Shown piece after piece: positions 40,883 through 41,348 of a stretch of 41,348 nt of DNA; the stretch's first letter is position 1, and each line of letters opens with the position of its first letter. The DNA lies in assembly GCA_016946835.1 (NCBI GenBank), contig JACVTC010000345.1, positions 1 to 41,348 on the forward strand, given 5' to 3'. The stretch is from Neocallimastix lanati (nom. inval.) (taxonomy: Eukaryota; Neocallimastigomycota; Neocallimastigomycetes; Neocallimastigales; Neocallimastigaceae). The notes beneath the pieces were generated by a model, which saw only the letters and a program-made list of their open reading frames with translations, had not been told where the DNA came from and did no database searches. Made by a program: the position numbers and the translations under genes.

Positions 40883-41348
40883 TTATAATCTTTTAGTACT
40901 ACAATGAATTGAATTTGGTATAAAGTTTATATCTACAAAGTAAGCTTTACATGTAAAATTGACCATTGGTATATTATTAACAATACGTTCATTAATAATA
41001 ATATAATTTACTTTTATCAATGGATAAATATTTCCATTAATATAACAAAACGTGTCTCTAGAAAGAAGATCTGCCATCTCATCCAAATAATCATCTCCAC
41101 AATAAACATTAGTACCAATCTTTTTTTTTCCTTTAAATGAATCTTTAAAGTAGCGAATATTAATATATTCGGTATTATTATTTCCTTTATTTATAATACC
41201 AGTAAAGATCCAATTTTGATTAAATTTTACATTATTCTTTTTTAACATGTAATAAATAGGAGAAGATTCGTCGATATGTCTAATATAATCCTGAAATTAG
41301 CATTTGCATACGAGAATCGATAAATCGAAGTCGTTCAATAAATTTTTT
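40883..41348 (-). pseudogene. Unknown virus-block gene, frameshifted, cut by window edge
   Basis: The 3' part is a 121-codon frame from an ATG at 41248 down to 40883 (MLKKNNVKFNQNWIFTGI, ending HCSTKRL). The same frame stays open upstream to 41296, giving FQDYIRHIDESSPIYY before that Met, so this Met is probably internal. A second frame, open from the right edge to a TAG at 41280-41282 (KKFIERLRFIDSRMQMLIS), supplies what looks like the preceding segment, displaced by +1 within a TTT at 41294-41296. The gene therefore seems longer, running off the window, with one indel. It has beta-strand-like stretches (YCGDDYLDEMADLLSRDTFC, YINGNIYPLIKVNYIIINE). I recognise no family. Confidence 0.5.

Noticed and set aside
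1-41348. Poxvirus-type TTTTTNT early termination signals after virus-like genes
   Set aside because: T-runs are so common in this DNA that the motif occurs everywhere and has no discriminating value.
1-41348. A common upstream promoter motif for the virus-like genes
   Set aside because: By eye the leaders share only A-richness. Partial matches such as aaggat/gaggat are too weak without a statistical search.
1-41348. tRNA genes, rRNA genes or CRISPR arrays
   Set aside because: No T-loop-like GGTTCGA sequence, conserved rRNA segment or spaced repeats were seen. The tandem repeats are contiguous and mostly coding.
1-41348. The window as a yeast-type cytoplasmic linear plasmid
   Set aside because: RPB1 and RPB2 are separate large genes, and D5-like and UNG-fold genes are present, unlike known linear plasmids. 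Cellular-type genes with long spacers also argue against it. No terminal repeats can be seen.

Overview
This is an extremely AT-rich eukaryotic window. Genes lack introns and are separated by almost pure A/T spacers with long poly-A tracts and microsatellites. The large secreted proteins in the middle (ricin-type lectin modules, hevein-like chitin-binding modules, Thr-rich linkers, dibasic KR sites, Asn-rich stretches) fit an early-diverging, zoosporic fungus. An anaerobic gut fungus (Neocallimastigomycota) is my best guess. That placement is inferred from style and composition, not proven.

The window has three blocks. Left block (about 1-12 kb) is virus-like: a partial unknown gene at the left edge, an unknown 196-aa protein, a D5-type SF3 helicase, an RNA polymerase second-largest subunit (RPB2) broken into three reading frames, a uracil-DNA-glycosylase-fold protein with a changed catalytic motif, and a three-domain mRNA capping enzyme. 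Middle block (about 12.5-30.5 kb) looks cellular: a 2031-aa secreted protein of unknown function, a leucine-rich-repeat protein, a 2040-aa secreted multidomain lectin-like protein and an 802-aa ricin-B/CBM18 protein. Right block (about 32-41.3 kb) is virus-like again: an RPB1 homologue ending where archaeal subunit A' ends, an unknown protein with a small Cys/His motif, a 1209-aa poxvirus D6/D11-like SF2 helicase, and a frameshifted unknown gene running off the right edge.

The virus-like genes form the information-processing core of a nucleocytoplasmic large DNA virus (NCLDV, Nucleocytoviricota; pox/asfar-like in content). RPB1, RPB2, capping enzyme and D6/D11-like NTPase would support self-sufficient cytoplasmic transcription; D5-like helicase and D4-like UNG fold would support replication. 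No DNA polymerase, major capsid protein or packaging ATPase is present here, so a reduced element, or part of a larger integrated virus, is possible. Yeast cytoplasmic linear plasmids share the RNA polymerase, capping and helicase genes, but I know of no D5 or UNG in them.

Both intact and damaged reading frames occur (RPB2 twice, the right-edge gene once, possibly RPB1). This suggests an endogenous viral region in early decay, or uncorrected indels in a long-read assembly. The virus-like genes mix Arg codons differently from the cellular-looking block, but they carry the same Asn/Ser-rich low-complexity inserts, which suggests long residence in an AT-rich genome.
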